Below the pieces are notes generated by a model. The model was not told the DNA's origin and ran no database searches. It was given only the letters and a program-made list of their open reading frames with translations. A stretch of 47,055 nt of DNA, from contig JACNIZ010000220.1 in the NCBI GenBank assembly GCA_014382805.1, positions 1 to 47,055 on the forward strand. The letters are read 5' to 3'. Shown one piece after another: positions 19,045 to 29,411 of this stretch (the first letter of the stretch is position 1; every line of letters starts with the position of its first letter). The stretch is from Planctomycetota bacterium. GTDB taxonomy: Bacteria; Planctomycetota; UBA1135. A program made the position numbers and the translations under genes.

Positions 19045-21948
19045 ATGGCCATGGCATTCCCCCGCCTTCTGGCTTGGCTTTTATTATCCCTTGCGACGTC
19101 AGCCTGCACCCAGGAGCAAAGGTCGACGCAATCGCCGCGCGAGAGTATTTCTCTAGCCGGCGAATGGCAAGTGAAGTTGGATCCGCAAAACCTTGGTTTT
19201 GACGAGCGCTGGTTTGCATCACCGATTTCCGCCGACGTCATTTCATTACCGAACACGACGGATCTTGCTGGTATCGGGTTTAAGTTGAATGAGGAATCCA
19301 TGTCCTACCCAGCTGAATTTGTTGATTCAGTTTGGCCGGGGCGTGGAGCGACGCAGCGATTGGATGAATCAGGACATTTGGTGCGCGATCCGATGTACGT
19401 CGGCAAGGCTTGGTATCAGCGTGAAATTGTAGTGCCGAAAAATTGGCAGGCTAAGTTGATTCAATTGCAGCTCGAGCGAGTGATGTGGCAATCGCAGGTT
19501 TGGGTGGATGATACCTTCGTTGGTTCGTACGACAGCTTGGCTACGCCGCATGAGTTCGAATTGAATTCGCTCAGCCCTGGGACTCATCGCCTGACGATTT
19601 GTGTGGACAATGGCATGATTCATGACATTGGAATTATTGGACATGCTTATGGACCGGAAACGCAGACACGGTGGAATGGGATTTTGGGAGATATGGAATT
19701 GATTGCGACGCCGTTGATACGCTTGTCGAAATTGCGGGTATTCCCTCCTGCGAATGGCAAGCCCTTGAAAGCGGAGGTTAGAATTGAGGGTCCAAGCAAG
19801 GAATTAGTGAAGGGAAAGCTGGTGTTCAAAGTTTGGGATGAAACAAGATCCTATTTATTAGGCCAACGCTCGATTGAAGTTAAGATCGGCGGCAGCAATG
19901 GGGATAGAAAGGGCGGAGTCATTGTATTAAGCCTGAACATGGCCTCGCAGTTATTGAGCTGGGATGAATTCACGCCCAATCGATACATATTCGAAGCCAC
20001 TCTCCGAGGCCGGGGAATCATCGATCAATTGCAAACTCGATTTGGCATCCGTGAATTGGAAAGGAAGGGGCGTCGAATTCTCGTCAATGAACAACCGATA
20101 TTTTTGCGCGGTACTTTAGATTGTGCGGTTTACCCGCAAACTGGACATCCGCCGACTAGTGTGAGGGAGTGGCAGCAGAACTTGCAGGAGATTAAAAATC
20201 ACGGCTTTAATCACGTGCGTTTTCATACTTGGTGCCCGCCTGAAGCTGCGTTTGAGGCGGCGGATCGCATTGGCATGTATTTGTGTCCAGAAACGGCGTT
20301 TTGGGTGGATAACTGGACGTCGGAAATTGGGTTGAAGCCGAAATTATTGGGTGGGGATGATGAAATTACGGATTATGTGCGCAAGGAAATTGGGCGCATT
20401 AGCGCAACCTATGGCAACCATCCGTCCTTTGCATTTTTCTGCATAGGAAATGAATTCGGCATGGATTCTGATTGGGAAACCGTGCAGGAACTCGTCGCCG
20501 AAGTCAAAAATTATGATCCGCGCCATCTTTACAACGGCACCACGGCTCGTAAGCACGTCGCCGCCGACGACTTTTGGGTTACGCATCGCACCGATCAAAG
20601 CGTGCGCGGAACTGGGCCGCCGCACACTGACTGGGATCATGCCGCCGCCATCGCGACCACTGAGCTACCGGTGATTTCGCACGAAACAGGGCAGCATCCG
20701 GTGTTCCCGGACTACCCCGATCTGCTACCAAAATTCACTGGCCCATTGCGTCCGCATAATTACCAACGGCTTTGGAACGAACTCAAAGAGGCGGGGTTGG
20801 AAAATCAAATTGCAGACTTTGAATGGGCTTCGGCGCGCTTTCAAATGGTGCAGTACAAAGCCGAACACGAAGGCATGTTGCGCACTCCGCAGTTAGCGGG
20901 TTACCAACTCTTAATGCTCAACGATTTCACCGGCCAAAGCGAAGCGCTGGTCGGAATTTTGGATCCATTTTTGCAGTCCAAGGGCGTCGTCACCAAAGAA
21001 GAATTGCTGCAATGGAACTCGCCGACGGTACCGTTGGCGCGTTTTGAGCGATATGTTTGGACGTCTGCCGAAACCTTTCAAGCCGACTTGCAAGTGCGGC
21101 ACCACGGGCGACGTCCTTTAGCTCCGACCGCCGTGACCTGGTCGCTTTCCTCTTCAGATCACCAGTTCCATGTGCAAAAAACCATTTCCAGCGACGAAAT
21201 CCCTCTAGGCGGAATCACTCCGCTTGGCACCATTTCCGTGCCTCTCGATTCGATCACTCAAGCGACCGCACTGACGCTGAAAATTGAGATCGCGAATTCG
21301 AGTAATCAGTGGAAAATTTGGGTGTACCCACCCAACTCGTCCGCGAATTCCGCCGACCCGGCGGATGCGACGGATGCGACGGATGCGACGGATGCGACGG
21401 AAAATCAAATCGTGATAACCGAAAGCTGGAGTCCGCAAATTCAACAAGCGCTTGCCGACGGCGGAAAAGTGCTGCTGTTAGCACATGGCCTAAAAAACTC
21501 AGCAAGCAAACCAACTAAGTTCGGCTCGGTGTATTGGTCGGCAGGCTGGTGGGGCGACGCGTTTTCGCACTTAGGTTTGCTTTGCCAACCGAATCACCCA
21601 GCTTTGGCAGAATTCCCCAACGACGGCCACAGTGATTGGCAGTGGTATGACCTCTGCAACAACGCGACCACCTTCAAACTCGAAAATGCTCCGGCCGATT
21701 TCCGCCCGATTGTGCAATTAGTGCCAGATTTCCACCACAACCAATTGCTCGGGCAGCTCATCGAATGCAAAGTTGGCGTCGGCAAGCTGATGATCTGTGG
21801 CTACGACCTCAGCACCGACTTGCCCAATCGCCATGCAGCGCGCCAACTCCGTCGCAGCCTGCTGAAGTACATGCAAAACGATTCTTTCGAGCCCCAATTT
21901 GAATTGGAATTAACAGTGCTCGGTCAGCTACTCACCGCGGCCAATTAA
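19045..21948 (+). CDS. Glycoside hydrolase family 2-like protein, exported lipoprotein-like signal
   Basis: Signal plus Cys LATSAC; GH2 layout: SLAGEWQVKLDP, sandwich domains, FCIGNEFGMDSDW (acid/base), PVISHETGQ (nucleophile). Confidence 0.82.
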   Translation: MAMAFPRLLAWLLLSLATSACTQEQRSTQSPRESISLAGEWQVKLDPQNLGFDERWFASPISADVISLPNTTDLAGIGFKLNEESMSYPAEFVDSVWPGRGATQRLDESGHLVRDPMYVGKAWYQREIVVPKNWQAKLIQLQLERVMWQSQVWVDDTFVGSYDSLATPHEFELNSLSPGTHRLTICVDNGMIHDIGIIGHAYGPETQTRWNGILGDMELIATPLIRLSKLRVFPPANGKPLKAEVRIEGPSKELVKGKLVFKVWDETRSYLLGQRSIEVKIGGSNGDRKGGVIVLSLNMASQLLSWDEFTPNRYIFEATLRGRGIIDQLQTRFGIRELERKGRRILVNEQPIFLRGTLDCAVYPQTGHPPTSVREWQQNLQEIKNHGFNHVRFHTWCPPEAAFEAADRIGMYLCPETAFWVDNWTSEIGLKPKLLGGDDEITDYVRKEIGRISATYGNHPSFAFFCIGNEFGMDSDWETVQELVAEVKNYDPRHLYNGTTARKHVAADDFWVTHRTDQSVRGTGPPHTDWDHAAAIATTELPVISHETGQHPVFPDYPDLLPKFTGPLRPHNYQRLWNELKEAGLENQIADFEWASARFQMVQYKAEHEGMLRTPQLAGYQLLMLNDFTGQSEALVGILDPFLQSKGVVTKEELLQWNSPTVPLARFERYVWTSAETFQADLQVRHHGRRPLAPTAVTWSLSSSDHQFHVQKTISSDEIPLGGITPLGTISVPLDSITQATALTLKIEIANSSNQWKIWVYPPNSSANSADPADATDATDATDATENQIVITESWSPQIQQALADGGKVLLLAHGLKNSASKPTKFGSVYWSAGWWGDAFSHLGLLCQPNHPALAEFPNDGHSDWQWYDLCNNATTFKLENAPADFRPIVQLVPDFHHNQLLGQLIECKVGVGKLMICGYDLSTDLPNRHAARQLRRSLLKYMQNDSFEPQFELELTVLGQLLTAAN
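21362..21400 (+). repeat. 9-bp in-frame tandem repeat (cggatgcga)x4 plus cgg, encoding DATDATDATDAT
   Basis: Exact tandem copies read directly from the sequence. Confidence 0.95.
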
Positions 21949-23113
21949 TTTCCGTCCAACGAAAGCCACCGGGTCGGGATTGGTCTGCAATCAAAATTGC
22001 CGACGCCTTGCCAGCCTCATTCGGCGCCTGCAGGGCACGGGAAATGGTGAAACTAACTTTCCACTCCCCCTCCTTGATCGGCGCCACCGTCACTGGGCTC
22101 AACCACTGCCTATCCAAAAAAGTGCTGCCTTGCGGTCCACGTCGTAAGCCATTGATCACCAACATGCTGTCGCGCGGGGACATGGAATTTGAAATTCGGT
22201 TCATTGCTGGGTGCATGTACGCATTGCCTTCGTCGTAAAAACAACGCCACGTGCACTCGGCGAACTTGAAGACTTCATCCTTGACCCGCTGTACTTCGGT
22301 CAGCGCTTGTTCACTACCAGGTAAAAAACTACGCGCGTCGAGCAATTTGACGTCGGACCGCCAGCGCAGTTGTTCCAAAAACCAATATTTGTGCCCGGCG
22401 CCGAAGGTGATCAGAATCCGCTTGCCCGGATGGCGTTTGATAGCCTGATCGATCAACGCATAGTGAGCTTCATTGATTTGCGTCCAACCGCCGACGCCAA
22501 TTCGAGAATTTAGCCAATGATCGTACGGCAGCAGCGTTCCCTTGGTTACATGGTCATATTGCGGCGAGTGAATCACCATAGGGTCGGCGTCGGCGAGGGC
22601 GTGCGGCGCGGCCCACTTTGCCACCCAAGCCTCCGCTTGGCGATAAGCGCTCCAATCGGTTTGGCCAACTTCACCTTCTTTGCCTGCTTTTTCAAATTCA
22701 GCAATCACTTTCCCCCTAGCCGACGCCATCGCCGACGTCCACGCTGCGCATGGCTCCAACTCAAATTTCAACTCATCCATCAGCGGCAACACCACGTCGG
22801 TGTATTCAGGGAAGCGTTTGATACGAGCATCTTCAATCACTTTTTTTTCCCGCCACAGCTTGGACGCCGCTGGCCAGAGGTTCGGTGGAATTTCACAAAG
22901 CACCACATCCGGCTGAATGCGACGAATCGTTTCGCGCACCTCATCCAAACCCCAAAGCTCGCTATTGCGATGGCCACCGTGAATCATGCCTAACACGATG
23001 ACTTCACACATTGCCGGCGGCGCCACCGGCGGTTGTTGCGCATCGGCGACAGGTGAACTGGCGCTTTGCTGTGCAAGGGCAAAATGCAAAATGGCGATGC
23101 AGAGTAGGTTCAT
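21932..23113 (-). CDS. TraB/Tiki/ChaN-fold-like exported protein
   Basis: Signal peptide; CEVIVLGMIHGGHRN, PDVVLCEIPPNLW, GKRILITFGAGHKYWFLEQLRWR. Confidence 0.6.
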   Translation of the reverse strand: MNLLCIAILHFALAQQSASSPVADAQQPPVAPPAMCEVIVLGMIHGGHRNSELWGLDEVRETIRRIQPDVVLCEIPPNLWPAASKLWREKKVIEDARIKRFPEYTDVVLPLMDELKFELEPCAAWTSAMASARGKVIAEFEKAGKEGEVGQTDWSAYRQAEAWVAKWAAPHALADADPMVIHSPQYDHVTKGTLLPYDHWLNSRIGVGGWTQINEAHYALIDQAIKRHPGKRILITFGAGHKYWFLEQLRWRSDVKLLDARSFLPGSEQALTEVQRVKDEVFKFAECTWRCFYDEGNAYMHPAMNRISNSMSPRDSMLVINGLRRGPQGSTFLDRQWLSPVTVAPIKEGEWKVSFTISRALQAPNEAGKASAILIADQSRPGGFRWTEINWPR

Positions 23114-23115
23114 TT

Positions 23116-23601
23116 TTATCTTCTTAAATTCAAAGAGTAGTAGTCGTATTCACTTTCAAGTTTCCAGCCTAGCTGCCGATACAAGGCCGCCGCGTTGCCA
23201 TTTTCTTTTTGCGTTTCCAGTGCCATACCGGCCGCTCCATCGGCGACCGCAAATTTCTGTGCCTCCGCCATCAAAGCCTTAGCGACGCCATTACGCCTGC
23301 AATTCTCATGCACAAACAAATCATTCAGGATCCAAATTCGGGCCATGCCTACGCTGGTGAACGTCGGGTAAAGCTGAGTGAATCCGGCCGCCTCGCCGTT
23401 CAGCGTCGCCAAAAACACTACCGAATCACCCGCACGCAGGCGCTGTTGCAAAAACTCGCGCGCTTTTTCAGGCGCAGAGTCCTGCTGATAAAAAACCCGG
23501 TAGCAATCGAACAATCCCGCCAGCGTGTCCAGGTCGTTCAGATCGGCGCGGTGCAAACTCAGGTCCGTCGACTTCATGCCATTGAGTCTAACGCCTGGCA
23601 T
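23116..23601 (-). CDS. GNAT family N-acetyltransferase
   Basis: WILNDLFVHENCRRNGVAKALMAEAQKFA...ALETQKENGNAAALYRQLGWK. Confidence 0.9.
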   Translation of the reverse strand: MPGVRLNGMKSTDLSLHRADLNDLDTLAGLFDCYRVFYQQDSAPEKAREFLQQRLRAGDSVVFLATLNGEAAGFTQLYPTFTSVGMARIWILNDLFVHENCRRNGVAKALMAEAQKFAVADGAAGMALETQKENGNAAALYRQLGWKLESEYDYYSLNLRR

Positions 23602-23625
23602 AATAGAAATACCCAGACTAATTCC

Positions 23626-24441
23626 ATGCGCTTTTCCCTACTCCTGCCTCTTTTGTTTGCCGCTTGCCAAACTCCTGCTCCCGAACCCCAGGAGAAAATT
23701 GAATCCCCTCAGCCCGTTGCCACTTTTGAACAACAGTTGGCGAAAAATCACGCTACTTGGATGGAGCAAGCACCGGCGCTGATTCAAGATCAGCCTGGGG
23801 ATTGGGTGCTCATCGCCGACGGTGCGGTCCAGGGAACATGGAGCGATGCCGACTCCGCGTGGGAGCAAGCGCAGGCTTTGCCAGAGAAATGGTTACACGC
23901 CTATCTTTATCGCGCCGGCATAGATGACGTCGAAATTACTTTTCAACTCTCGCCGTTTACCAGTCAGCGCCCACACTGGGTGCAACTAGGGAGACAGATC
24001 CGCATGCCGTGGAAGTTGACGATTGCCGCCGTGGACAATACTTGGTATCGCGACGACAAAAAAGTGTCCTGGGGATCCATGGAGGCGCAGCTGCAGTTAG
24101 AAAATGCAAGTGGCTCCAAGCAGCATCGTGTTCAAGCGGTGGCAAGCAATATGTTTTTGCACGATTTGACCCTACGCGCTGCTGACGCACAAGCATTGGG
24201 TTTGGGAAGAATCACTGCGCCGCTGCAAGCATTTTATGGCGACGCCAGTCGACCTTGCGAAAAGGTTGTTTTACGTTTGCGCATACCGGAATTGGACATC
24301 GATGAAATCGCGGTTGCTTTTGTTTTTCGCGAAGCTGATACGCCGAGCGAGCTCCAGGAAAGCCTTGACGGTTTAATTATCGAACAGCAAAATCTCGTTG
24401 ACGTGCACGCCTTCGTTGGCACTGTTCCGCAGCATGATTAA
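23626..24441 (+). CDS. Hypothetical lipoprotein (internal ATG of the 23209 ORF)
   Basis: Lipobox-like MRFSLLLPLLFAAC at the in-frame ATG at 23626; upstream extension is antisense to the GNAT gene. Confidence 0.7.
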   Translation: MRFSLLLPLLFAACQTPAPEPQEKIESPQPVATFEQQLAKNHATWMEQAPALIQDQPGDWVLIADGAVQGTWSDADSAWEQAQALPEKWLHAYLYRAGIDDVEITFQLSPFTSQRPHWVQLGRQIRMPWKLTIAAVDNTWYRDDKKVSWGSMEAQLQLENASGSKQHRVQAVASNMFLHDLTLRAADAQALGLGRITAPLQAFYGDASRPCEKVVLRLRIPELDIDEIAVAFVFREADTPSELQESLDGLIIEQQNLVDVHAFVGTVPQHD

Positions 24442-26928
24442 GCGAGCGTAACGTGCCTGAGTAGGCGGGAACTTGTGCTCCACTCCACTGGAAGAAGATG
24501 CCTCAACATTGGCTGATGCATCGATCGCTTGCTGCCACTTTTCACCGTCGACGGAAAGTTCTAGCTGGTATTGGTAGTGGCGGTAGCCGTCGTTGTAAAA
24601 GTAAAACTTCGCTCGTTGCAGAGTTTGCACGGCCTCTAAATCAATGGTCAAGGTGGCTGGAGATTCGCCGCAATGCCAGCCAGATTCATTGCCAATGATT
24701 CCATCCACCGCGCCCTTGGCGGTCATGTTGCCTTGATGTCCGGCCGACGAAACGATGGGTTTTCCGGTCGCCATGCTGCGGAATAATTGCGCACGAGGGT
24801 CGATGAATTCCGACGCGGTTAAGGTCGGCGTAGTGGATTTCCCGCGAACGACAAAGTCATCAAAAGACAATGGCGATGCCATGCCAGGTCCTTGCAGCTT
24901 GATGTTTAATTCGTTTTGCACGTATTCAAAATGGAAACGAATACGGAAATCATAGACCCCTGCTTGCAGATCGGAACGACCGTGAGCTTCGCGATTGCCA
25001 CGCGAAACCGCAACCTCCGTACCGCCTAAAGTTAACTCCGCCGCGCCATCATTTGCGCGCACAAAAAAAGTGTATTCGCCATCGCTCGGCAGTTGCAATT
25101 TACCGGTCAATTCCAGCGAATACGGACGCCATTGCCGCCGCGGCAACCATTCCAATCCCGCCTCGGGCAGCGCCGGAATGCGCGTATCGATGTGGCCTAG
25201 TTCGGCGACGCGGGCAAATAGTTCACGATTGACTTCTTTGATGCGGGCATTACCAGTGCCAGCAAAATTCCCCTTAGCTCGCACTCCAATTTGATCAACG
25301 TCTAGCACCTCGCCAGTGCCCAACGGAATCGGCCAAGCTGCACGCCAATGGTAGGCGAGGTCTTTGTCCGGAACTGGATATGCATTCGACTTTTGCTTCG
25401 CGGTAACAATTGCTTCCGCCAAATTTGGGCGCAGCATGCGTTGCACCACTCGGTCTAAGCTACCGCGTCTGCTCCTAAAGCTATCGACGCTCAAGTCCTC
25501 TTCCGCATTCCACATCCGAGAGGAAACCGCAGCCAAAATTTCATAACTAGCCCCCAAAATCGCATCGGGGCGCTGCTCCCAAACGCACATTTGCGCACCG
25601 AGCACAGCGGCAGATGGATCTAGTCGAAATTCCGGACCGCCCAAGCGTTGCCGCAAATGAAACACATCCCAATCCAGCGCGCGTTGCAAAGACGGCACCC
25701 AACATTGCGACGGCACCACGTAAAGCGGATCCCATCCACAATTCACGATTTCATAACCGTTGTCCACCAAAGCCTGCGGTGATTGAAAAGTCAAATTCCA
25801 AGCCATCACCAAAACATCTTTGGGAATTGGCGCAGCTTCGGTACCCGTGCCATGAAACCCCTCCCAAATCACCGGCCGACGTCCGCGCTTGCGCACCATT
25901 TCGCACACCCGTCCTACAAAGTGGCAATACAGCTCGCCGACGTCGCCTTTGATCGCGCGCGGCAGAAAATGTTTTTGCACATACTCGTCGTATTCAGGCA
26001 GCGTGCGCAAATGCCCAGCGGAAACTTCGTCGGCACCTAGATGGATGTATGGACTGTGAATAAAGACGTCGCAAACTTCGCCGATGAGTACATCTAAGGC
26101 TTGATAGGCACGCTCACTGGCCATGTTGACCACACCGGTTGAGCGCGGTTTGCCGGTTTTTGCGTCGATAGTTCCAAACAGATCCGGCCGCGCGCGCACC
26201 ATGACCCCGGCGTGGGCGGGCATGTCCATTTCCGGCACCAAGACGATTCCCCGAGCTTGCGCAAAGGCGACCAAATCCACCAGTTCCTGACGCGTGAAAT
26301 GCAAGCGTTCACCATTCCTGCCGACGCTACCCAACTCTGGATAAGCAGTACTCGGAAAGGTGAAATACTGGTCGTCGCTCAAATGCAGGTGCACGCGATT
26401 CAAGCCCGTCAGCCAGGCTAGCTCCACCACTTCGCGCACGTCAGCGATGGTGTGTGGAAACCGCGCGACGTCGATCATGATGCCGCGCCATTCTGCTTCG
26501 GGCATATCCACAAATTCAAGCTTTGGGACCGACCAGCGAAATCTCTTGTCGGATTCACTCGGATCACCATCGTCCGGTTTCTGGTTAACTAAGCGCAACA
26601 AGCGCGCCGCCCCATTCGCCAGGCCAGCCTGATCTGAGCCAGCGATGACCACTTTATTGGTCATCGCGTCGATCAAAAATGCCCCAGTTTTAGCAATCTC
26701 ATGGTCTAAGGGATTGAGCATCAACTCAATCACAGACTTTGATTCTGTGGTCTTAGCAATGGCTAAATTCAACTGCGAGCCGCTGATACGCATCAACCCA
26801 TCTTGCAACGCCTGCGCCACTGGCATCGCCACCTCGGCGGTGGGCTGCAACACCGTATGTTCGCTGAAGACGAAGTCTGTCGTCTGCGCAGCGCAAAGCA
26901 AACCGAGTGCCATTTCACAAAAAAGCAT
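24373..26928 (-). CDS. GH20 beta-N-acetylhexosaminidase with PA14-like and C-terminal F5/8-type domain
   Basis: WRGIMIDVARFPHTIADV, HLHLSDDQYFTFPS, HLGADEVSAGH (catalytic Asp-Glu); GEYTFFVRANDGAAELTLGG (PA14-like); C-terminus ARYARLIML...VHVNEILLF. Confidence 0.92.
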   Translation of the reverse strand: MLFCEMALGLLCAAQTTDFVFSEHTVLQPTAEVAMPVAQALQDGLMRISGSQLNLAIAKTTESKSVIELMLNPLDHEIAKTGAFLIDAMTNKVVIAGSDQAGLANGAARLLRLVNQKPDDGDPSESDKRFRWSVPKLEFVDMPEAEWRGIMIDVARFPHTIADVREVVELAWLTGLNRVHLHLSDDQYFTFPSTAYPELGSVGRNGERLHFTRQELVDLVAFAQARGIVLVPEMDMPAHAGVMVRARPDLFGTIDAKTGKPRSTGVVNMASERAYQALDVLIGEVCDVFIHSPYIHLGADEVSAGHLRTLPEYDEYVQKHFLPRAIKGDVGELYCHFVGRVCEMVRKRGRRPVIWEGFHGTGTEAAPIPKDVLVMAWNLTFQSPQALVDNGYEIVNCGWDPLYVVPSQCWVPSLQRALDWDVFHLRQRLGGPEFRLDPSAAVLGAQMCVWEQRPDAILGASYEILAAVSSRMWNAEEDLSVDSFRSRRGSLDRVVQRMLRPNLAEAIVTAKQKSNAYPVPDKDLAYHWRAAWPIPLGTGEVLDVDQIGVRAKGNFAGTGNARIKEVNRELFARVAELGHIDTRIPALPEAGLEWLPRRQWRPYSLELTGKLQLPSDGEYTFFVRANDGAAELTLGGTEVAVSRGNREAHGRSDLQAGVYDFRIRFHFEYVQNELNIKLQGPGMASPLSFDDFVVRGKSTTPTLTASEFIDPRAQLFRSMATGKPIVSSAGHQGNMTAKGAVDGIIGNESGWHCGESPATLTIDLEAVQTLQRAKFYFYNDGYRHYQYQLELSVDGEKWQQAIDASANVEASSSSGVEHKFPPTQARYARLIMLRNSANEGVHVNEILLFDN

Positions 26929-26988
26929 GGCTGCAATTTACTCGCCGTTGAATTGCCAAAACAACGAATCGCCAGACAATTTAGACTT

Positions 26989-27535
26989 CTAACACGACCA
27001 TTTAGCCATTCTTTTCACCGCTAATTCACCGGCGCACCTCGTAAATTGCGCGTGTTCGGAACCGTAAACACCCTCCAAAATTGAGGTCGCCTTAAGGTAT
27101 GCCTCCACAGTTTCAGGCAAGCAGGTGGCAGCATGCAGCTCCTTTCCGCGCCGCCAAAAAATAACAGCGACGGCCGGGCTTTCTTCCGGATAGCTTTGCA
27201 GCGTGTTTTCCAGTGCTAGGTCCAAGGTGCTCATCGCGGCATCGAATTGATTTGTGTGAATTAGGCAGCCAGCGTATTCGCGTTGGCACAGCGTGTGATA
27301 AATCGACGACGTGCTAGCGGTCGCGGCACAGGCGGCGAATGATTTGATAAGCAGTGCCGACGAAACTTTGCTCCAAATTTTCACCTAGCTCCGCGGGCGG
27401 TCTGAGAGTTGCAAAATCAACCGCTGAATTCAAATCCACATTCAATGATGGGTCATCCGCCGCTTGATCCAACGCTTGCATTCACGCCGAACACTGTTGC
27501 AAATGGCTCTCAATTTCCGCCTTAGCATCCTACTC
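26989..27535 (-). pseudogene. Remnant of an N-terminal zinc-finger Ser/Thr kinase with C-terminal TPRs; kinase domain missing
   Basis: Frame 1: DAKAEIESHLQQCSA(TGA)MQALDQAADDPSL..., expected HLxxCxxCxxxL with C->stop; other frame: TPR-like REYAGCLIHTNQFDAAMSTLDLALENTLQSYPEESPAVAV... Confidence 0.6.
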
Positions 27536-27537
27536 CG

Positions 27538-29247
27538 TTACGGCTCAATCGTTACCGCCTTCACCGACGAGCTGAACTCCGGCAAACCACCGCTGGGATT
27601 AGCAATTGCTGCCATCCAAAAAGTCCGGCCGACATGGATCAAAGGCAGGCCACTGGGTAATGAAATCTGACCATTGGCGGATCCATTTCCGTCCAAGGTG
27701 CCATGCAAATCACTGTAGGTCGGAAATAGATAATTACCAAAAAATGAGTCTCGCACCACGTGATCCAAAGTCAGCGGGATGTCTACCCCATAAGTGGTAG
27801 GTCCAGTACCAGTCACTGAAATGAGCGTTTTGTAAGCAAAAGATGCCGCTGTTTGAGGGAAATTGAAACTGAGATTAATCACGCCTCCACTGGATGCGGA
27901 AACCGAATGAGTTGAGAGGGTGAGGTATGGATTAAAGGCATAGATATATGCAGAGCCACCATCACTCACCCCAGAAGGATCGGTGTTTAACGCGCCAATA
28001 ATGACGTCGGCGTAACCATCTTGATTGATATCACCAGCACCAGAAACTGAATCGCCAAAGTGATCGTAGTCAGCAGCGGCGACTAGCTGATGAAGCTGGG
28101 TGCCGTCTACGCCAGAATAAATATAGATTCTGCCACCAGGCCCTTTTTGAGAGCCCATGATGACATCGTCAAAACCGTCACCGTTGACGTCGCCAGCGCC
28201 GGAGACGGAAATTCCCAGCTTGTATTCGACCAGCGAACCGTCTACTTCAAAATGCAACGCGCCGGTTTTTCCTGAATACACTTGGACCAATCCGGCAAAG
28301 CCATTCTGTTCGGTATCACTAACGATAAAGTCGGCATAGCCATCACCGTCAACATCACCGGCGCCGGAGACGGCATAACCAAGGGTTTCATCAAAGAAGC
28401 CGCCAATGTGATGGATTACTGTGCCGTCCTGTCCGGAGTAGACGTTGACGTAACCATCATCTGAAAATCCGTCAGTGGCGCCAACAATGAGGTCAGCGTA
28501 GCCGTCGGCATTTACATCGCCTGCACCGTCAACGGAATGGCCTAAATGGTCATCAGCATTCGGTCCTTCAAATTGATAAATCAAACTGCCATCGATTCCG
28601 GAATAGACGGACGCGGTGCCAGCTTCCGTGCGTCCGCCTGGATCGGCATAATTGGCACCAATGATGAAATCCGCTCGGCCATCGCCGTTGACATCGCCGG
28701 CACCAGCTACGGAAATCCCCATGAGATCTACATCCGTTAGTCCATAGTATTCATAGAGCAGTAGACCCGTGGCTCCCGAATAAACGAATGCGGCTCCAGC
28801 TTTGTCCAGCCCGCTCCAGTCGGTGTAGTAAGCGCCGACAATGAGATCGTCATGTCCATCACCATCGACGTCGCCGGCACCGTCTACGGAGTTGCCGAAG
28901 AACTGGTAAAAATGAGTGCCGTCGAATTGGTGCAACAGCGAACCATCTGCGCCAGAATAAACGAAGGCCGAGCCGACATAATCCACCCAAAACGGTTTGG
29001 CTCCGCGGGCACCAACGATGACATCGGGAATGCCGTCAGCATTTACATCCCCCGCATTGGCAACCGAACTGCCCATGTAATTGCGATAGCTGGTGCCGTC
29101 GAATTGGAACAGAAGGTTGGTTTCTCCTCCGACAGATTGCGCATTTAGCGCTTGAGGAAGCAGGGTGAAGCAGACGCAGAGGAGTAGGTGTTTGGCCATG
29201 GACAGTTTGGAGGGTATTGGAAACAGGAACCGAACTCCCGCCTCCAA
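27538..29247 (-). CDS. Exported FG-GAP/integrin-alpha-like beta-propeller protein
   Basis: Many tandem repeats of the form GxSVxGAGDVNGDGxxDxIxGAxxxD...AxVYSGxDGxLxxxFxG. Confidence 0.93.
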   Translation of the reverse strand: MEAGVRFLFPIPSKLSMAKHLLLCVCFTLLPQALNAQSVGGETNLLFQFDGTSYRNYMGSSVANAGDVNADGIPDVIVGARGAKPFWVDYVGSAFVYSGADGSLLHQFDGTHFYQFFGNSVDGAGDVDGDGHDDLIVGAYYTDWSGLDKAGAAFVYSGATGLLLYEYYGLTDVDLMGISVAGAGDVNGDGRADFIIGANYADPGGRTEAGTASVYSGIDGSLIYQFEGPNADDHLGHSVDGAGDVNADGYADLIVGATDGFSDDGYVNVYSGQDGTVIHHIGGFFDETLGYAVSGAGDVDGDGYADFIVSDTEQNGFAGLVQVYSGKTGALHFEVDGSLVEYKLGISVSGAGDVNGDGFDDVIMGSQKGPGGRIYIYSGVDGTQLHQLVAAADYDHFGDSVSGAGDINQDGYADVIIGALNTDPSGVSDGGSAYIYAFNPYLTLSTHSVSASSGGVINLSFNFPQTAASFAYKTLISVTGTGPTTYGVDIPLTLDHVVRDSFFGNYLFPTYSDLHGTLDGNGSANGQISLPSGLPLIHVGRTFWMAAIANPSGGLPEFSSSVKAVTIEP

Positions 29248-29411
29248 TAAGGCGTAATTTTACGACAAAAGGCACAATTTTGCTCCCTTACTTGCCAAGT
29301 CAAATTTGGTTTGATTGACAAGAACCTGGACTCTCCCTGCCCTACAAGCAAGACGGATAGAATGTTCGGTTCAAGCCCCCGTGGCTACACCCGCGTCGTG
29401 CGGCGGAAAAG

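Noticed and set aside
21362-21400. Short tandem array considered as CRISPR-like
   Set aside because: No spacers; a simple 9-bp in-frame microsatellite inside a coding region.
22517-22993. 158-aa plus-strand ORF opposite the TraB/Tiki-like gene
   Set aside because: Shadow ORF; His/Arg/Phe-rich with no coherent domain.
23209-23625. N-terminal extension of the 410-aa ORF
   Set aside because: Antisense to the GNAT gene; the in-frame ATG at 23626 is followed by a lipoprotein signal, so that start is preferred.
27538-29247. Periodic repeats considered as a DNA repeat array
   Set aside because: The periodicity is explained by FG-GAP/integrin-alpha protein repeats.
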